Source of the DNA: JAEXNA01 sp050486105 | GTDB lineage: Bacteria > Vulcanimicrobiota > Xenobia > Xenobiales > JADMJV01 | Direction: 5' to 3' | NCBI GenBank assembly: GCA_050486105.1 | Contig: JBJHCR010000156.1 | Coordinates: 1 to 14,698, forward strand | Length of the DNA stretch: 14,698 nucleotides | Shown here: in pieces, positions 13,235 through 14,698 of the stretch | Numbering within the stretch: position 1 is the stretch's first letter | Layout: every line of letters begins with the position of its first letter | The notes under the pieces: generated by a model | What the model saw: only the letters and a program-made list of their open reading frames with translations | Database searches by the model: none | Told to the model about the DNA's origin: nothing | Translations under genes and position numbers: made by a program

Positions 13235-13522
13235 ATGGAAAAAATGTACAACCCCAACACCCCTCAATGGACTTTCTTCGCTTGGGCCTCTTTTGTGGCC
13301 GCTGTTATTATGGTCTGGCTGGGCCTTTGGCACTTGCCCAACGATCTCTGGATCAAAGGCTACCTTGCCATGGGCTCCCTGTTCTTGACGGGCTCGGCTT
13401 TCACGCTTTCAAAAACGATGAGAGACAATCACGAGTTCGCAGATCGAGCTAGGAGTATGCGCGGCGACGAGCGTCCCATGTCTATCGTTATGGGAATGAA
13501 GGAGCAGCCCGTTTCTCGGTAG
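13235..13522 (+). CDS. YiaAB-family inner-membrane protein, 95 aa
   Basis: ATG 13235 follows GGAGG at eight bases. The protein has two membrane spans, WTFFAWASFVAAVIMVWLGL (about residues 12-31) and YLAMGSLFLTGSAF (about 41-57), joined by a short WHLPNDLWIKG loop, then a cytosolic KTMRDNHEFADRARS tail. This is the YiaAB two-helix domain, including the conserved K-T-x-R-D after helix 2. The role of YiaA/YiaB is poorly known; they are small inner-membrane proteins. Its last 14 codons are one copy of a 42-bp direct repeat whose other copy lies beyond the vapBC pair (14212-14253), so the cassette behind it joins exactly at this stop codon. The tail MKEQPVSR encoded by the repeat is retained in both copies. 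Confidence 0.85.
   Translation: MEKMYNPNTPQWTFFAWASFVAAVIMVWLGLWHLPNDLWIKGYLAMGSLFLTGSAFTLSKTMRDNHEFADRARSMRGDERPMSIVMGMKEQPVSR
13481..13522 (+). repeat. Direct repeat, copy 1 (3' end of the YiaAB gene)
   Basis: 42 bases matching 14212-14253 at 39 positions; the last 28 bases (13495-13522) are identical. It ends with the YiaAB stop codon. It forms the left boundary of the vapBC cassette. Confidence 0.9.
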
Positions 13523-13537
13523 AGTTCCAGAGCATCT

Positions 13538-13942
13538 TCAGAATGGGTTGAAAAGCGGAACTCCGCTAGGTCCGAAGTCCTTGACATTTCTTGTAACGAT
13601 GGTCAGTCCGTACTGAAGGGCGGATGCCGCAGTAAGGCTGTCCTTCACCGGCATGGATTGGCCTTCACTTCGCAAGTCGGCCAGCAAACTTGCCCAGCAA
13701 TTCGACGTTTCAAGGTCCATCTTTAGAATCGGGAGCCCTTCGATTCCGCTTTGAAACCAGTCTAACAGTTCCCGGCGTTTCTTCCCATTCGGGAGCTTGA
13801 GGATGCCGTATTTCATCTCGCCCACGATGATTGGGTTTACGCAAATCTCCGATTCATGCTCGTAGAGCCATTTCACGACTTTAGCCTCAGGTTGAGATTT
13901 CGTGGGTTCACTCAGAACATTGGCGTCGACCAGAAATTTCAC
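13538..13942 (-). CDS. vapC: VapC-type PIN-domain toxin, 134 aa
   Basis: A PIN-domain endoribonuclease; VapC toxins typically cleave tRNA or rRNA when freed from VapB. The start is GTG 13940-13942, its GTGA overlapping the antitoxin stop, so the two are translationally coupled. Active-site acidic residues are visible: Asp6 in VDANVLSE, Glu42 in VGEMKYG, Asp101 in VKDSLTAA, with the TRNVKDF motif (Asn119/Asp122) near the end. Length is normal for the family, and the frame is intact, so the toxin should be functional. The order is antitoxin first, as usual. The module is transcribed opposite to the YiaAB gene, 15 bases after its stop on the facing strand. Confidence 0.93.
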   Translation of the reverse strand: MKFLVDANVLSEPTKSQPEAKVVKWLYEHESEICVNPIIVGEMKYGILKLPNGKKRRELLDWFQSGIEGLPILKMDLETSNCWASLLADLRSEGQSMPVKDSLTAASALQYGLTIVTRNVKDFGPSGVPLFNPF

Positions 13943-14166
13943 AGCTCTTCTGTAGACTCCGAAGGCACTGGCTCAAACCAGTCATGGGCCGGGCAGCTCG
14001 ATAGCCAACTAAGGAGATTCTCTCCCGGCGCGATGATGCGTCGCAGGACATACTCACCTTCGCTCAGCCGCTCGACTGTAAACTGCTGCCCCGGTTCAAT
14101 CTTGTCCAGGTCTCGCAGTTCCGAAGGCAAAACGATCTGGCCTTTGCTGGAAACTCTAGTCTTCAC
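13939..14166 (-). CDS. vapB: VapB-type AbrB/MazE-fold antitoxin, 75 aa
   Basis: The N-terminus KTRVSSKGQIVLPSELRDL is the swapped-hairpin (AbrB/SpoVT) DNA-binding domain, continuing KIEPGQQFTVERLSEGEYVL. The C-terminal part (ENLLSWLSSCPAHDWFEP) is the segment expected to bind and block the toxin. The start is GTG 14164-14166. The stop overlaps the toxin start by four bases. The antitoxin presumably neutralises VapC and, with it, represses the pair through the palindrome centred 13 bases upstream. The ribosome-binding site is weak (GAGA), which would be consistent with a near-leaderless message. Confidence 0.9.
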   Translation of the reverse strand: MKTRVSSKGQIVLPSELRDLDKIEPGQQFTVERLSEGEYVLRRIIAPGENLLSWLSSCPAHDWFEPVPSESTEEL

Positions 14167-14170
14167 TCTC

Positions 14171-14187
14171 GTAAGATATCATCTTAC
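14171..14187 (-). promoter_or_regulatory. Operator of vapBC
   Basis: The arms GTAAGAT and ATCTTAC surround a three-base centre, ending four bases before the vapB start. AbrB-type antitoxins bind such palindromes for autorepression conditional on the toxin. It must overlap or lie just downstream of the promoter. Confidence 0.65.
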
Positions 14188-14211
14188 CTTGCCTCGGGCA
14201 AGAGACGACGC

Positions 14212-14253
14212 TCTATCGTCATAGAAATGAAGGAGCAGCCCGTTTCTCGGTAG
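14212..14253 (+). repeat. Direct repeat, copy 2
   Basis: Copy of 13481-13522 with three substitutions, all in its first 15 bases. It preserves the reading frame of the YiaAB tail (SIVIEMKEQPVSR then TAG). It marks the right boundary of the vapBC cassette (731 bases between equivalent points). Confidence 0.9.
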
Positions 14254-14694
14254 GTTTCACGATGATGTTCCCCTTTCCCATGACTGTTTCAATCTGTGCA
14301 TATCTGTCAGGAATTCTGCACCTCCGTACCTCGTTAAACCCTGCGACTACGAAATCTGAAGGAGGCTGGCAGAAGGGCCACACCCGAAGAAGTCATCGTC
14401 CTCGATATTGCGGGCTCTGTCGAAAATCTTTCTCCAAATTCTGAATCTCCCTTAGCCTATATCAAAATCTCCCGCTACATCAGTACGCACAGTTTTGATA
14501 TGTGGTATCAACCTATGACAAAGGTCAACCTGAACTCGCCCCCGCCGATCCAGCTCACCATGGTAAACGAGTGCCTTGGAGTTTGTCACCAGATAACGAG
14601 CCTAGTACAACGTCCGCAAAATTCGTCCCTAGCCCTGGCGGCCATGCATCCTCTCTCGCAGCGTCGAAGCTCACTCAAATACGCCTGGTATTAA
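14254..14694 (+). other. Unassigned, probably decayed coding stretch
   Basis: A plus-strand frame is open from 14338 to a TAA at 14692-14694. Its early part reads LKEAGRRATPEEVIVLDIAG then SVENL, which looks like a real protein segment (helix then beta-strand with IVLDIAG). It has no start codon with a ribosome-binding site (the only AAGGAGG, 14359-14365, is inside it), and the later part (STHSFDMWYQPMTKV onward) looks random. I do not recognise the family. Likely a fragment of a gene from the same decayed mobile/defence pool. Nothing supportable in 14254-14337. Confidence 0.25.
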
Positions 14695-14698
14695 GCGT

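Overview
The window (about half G+C) looks like a chromosomal accessory region from a large-genome environmental bacterium. I cannot name the phylum from sequence alone. There are no rRNA, tRNA or CRISPR arrays. Intact genes alternate with long decayed stretches, and genes lie on both strands with little operon structure.

Positions 1-4200 are a graveyard of defence and mobile-element genes. It holds, in order: the C-terminal part of an SMC/Rad50-like ATPase (with the start of a second gene overlapping its stop), the N-terminus of a helicase-like protein on the minus strand, the frameshifted tail of an AlbA_2-type ATP-binding protein with its 12-bp repeat linker, one intact unknown gene (2076-2816, minus), a cluster of perfect palindromes (3055-3416), the N-terminal domain of a DUF1016/YhcG-type nuclease, and the C-terminal catalytic part of a tyrosine recombinase.

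Positions 4400-9450 carry stand-alone genes. These are an exported DUF2225 zinc-ribbon protein anchored by a C-terminal helix, a ParE-type toxin tail fused against its 3' end, a 342-aa unknown, a DUF3228 protein with strikingly GC-rich third positions, and an exported or membrane-anchored unknown. The gaps between them (5639-6079, 7109-7507, 8850-9445) contain no gene I can support.

Positions 9446-13522 hold the best-defined genes. A HEAT-like protein lacking a clear start and a 42-residue signal-peptide fragment lie divergently from selO, the protein adenylyltransferase (AMPylase). selO is preceded by a promoter-like site, an inverted repeat and a 32-codon upstream ORF whose stop overlaps the selO start (ATGA). 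A rho-independent terminator closes selO, followed by a convergent unknown gene. That gene is divergent from a YiaAB-family membrane protein, with a perfect 18-bp palindrome between the two.

Positions 13481-14253 are a small cassette. A vapBC toxin-antitoxin pair with its own operator palindrome sits between two 42-bp copies (39 identical) of the last 14 codons of the YiaAB gene. This suggests that the toxin-antitoxin module inserted at, and duplicated, the 3' end of that gene. The window ends in an unassigned, probably decayed, reading frame.
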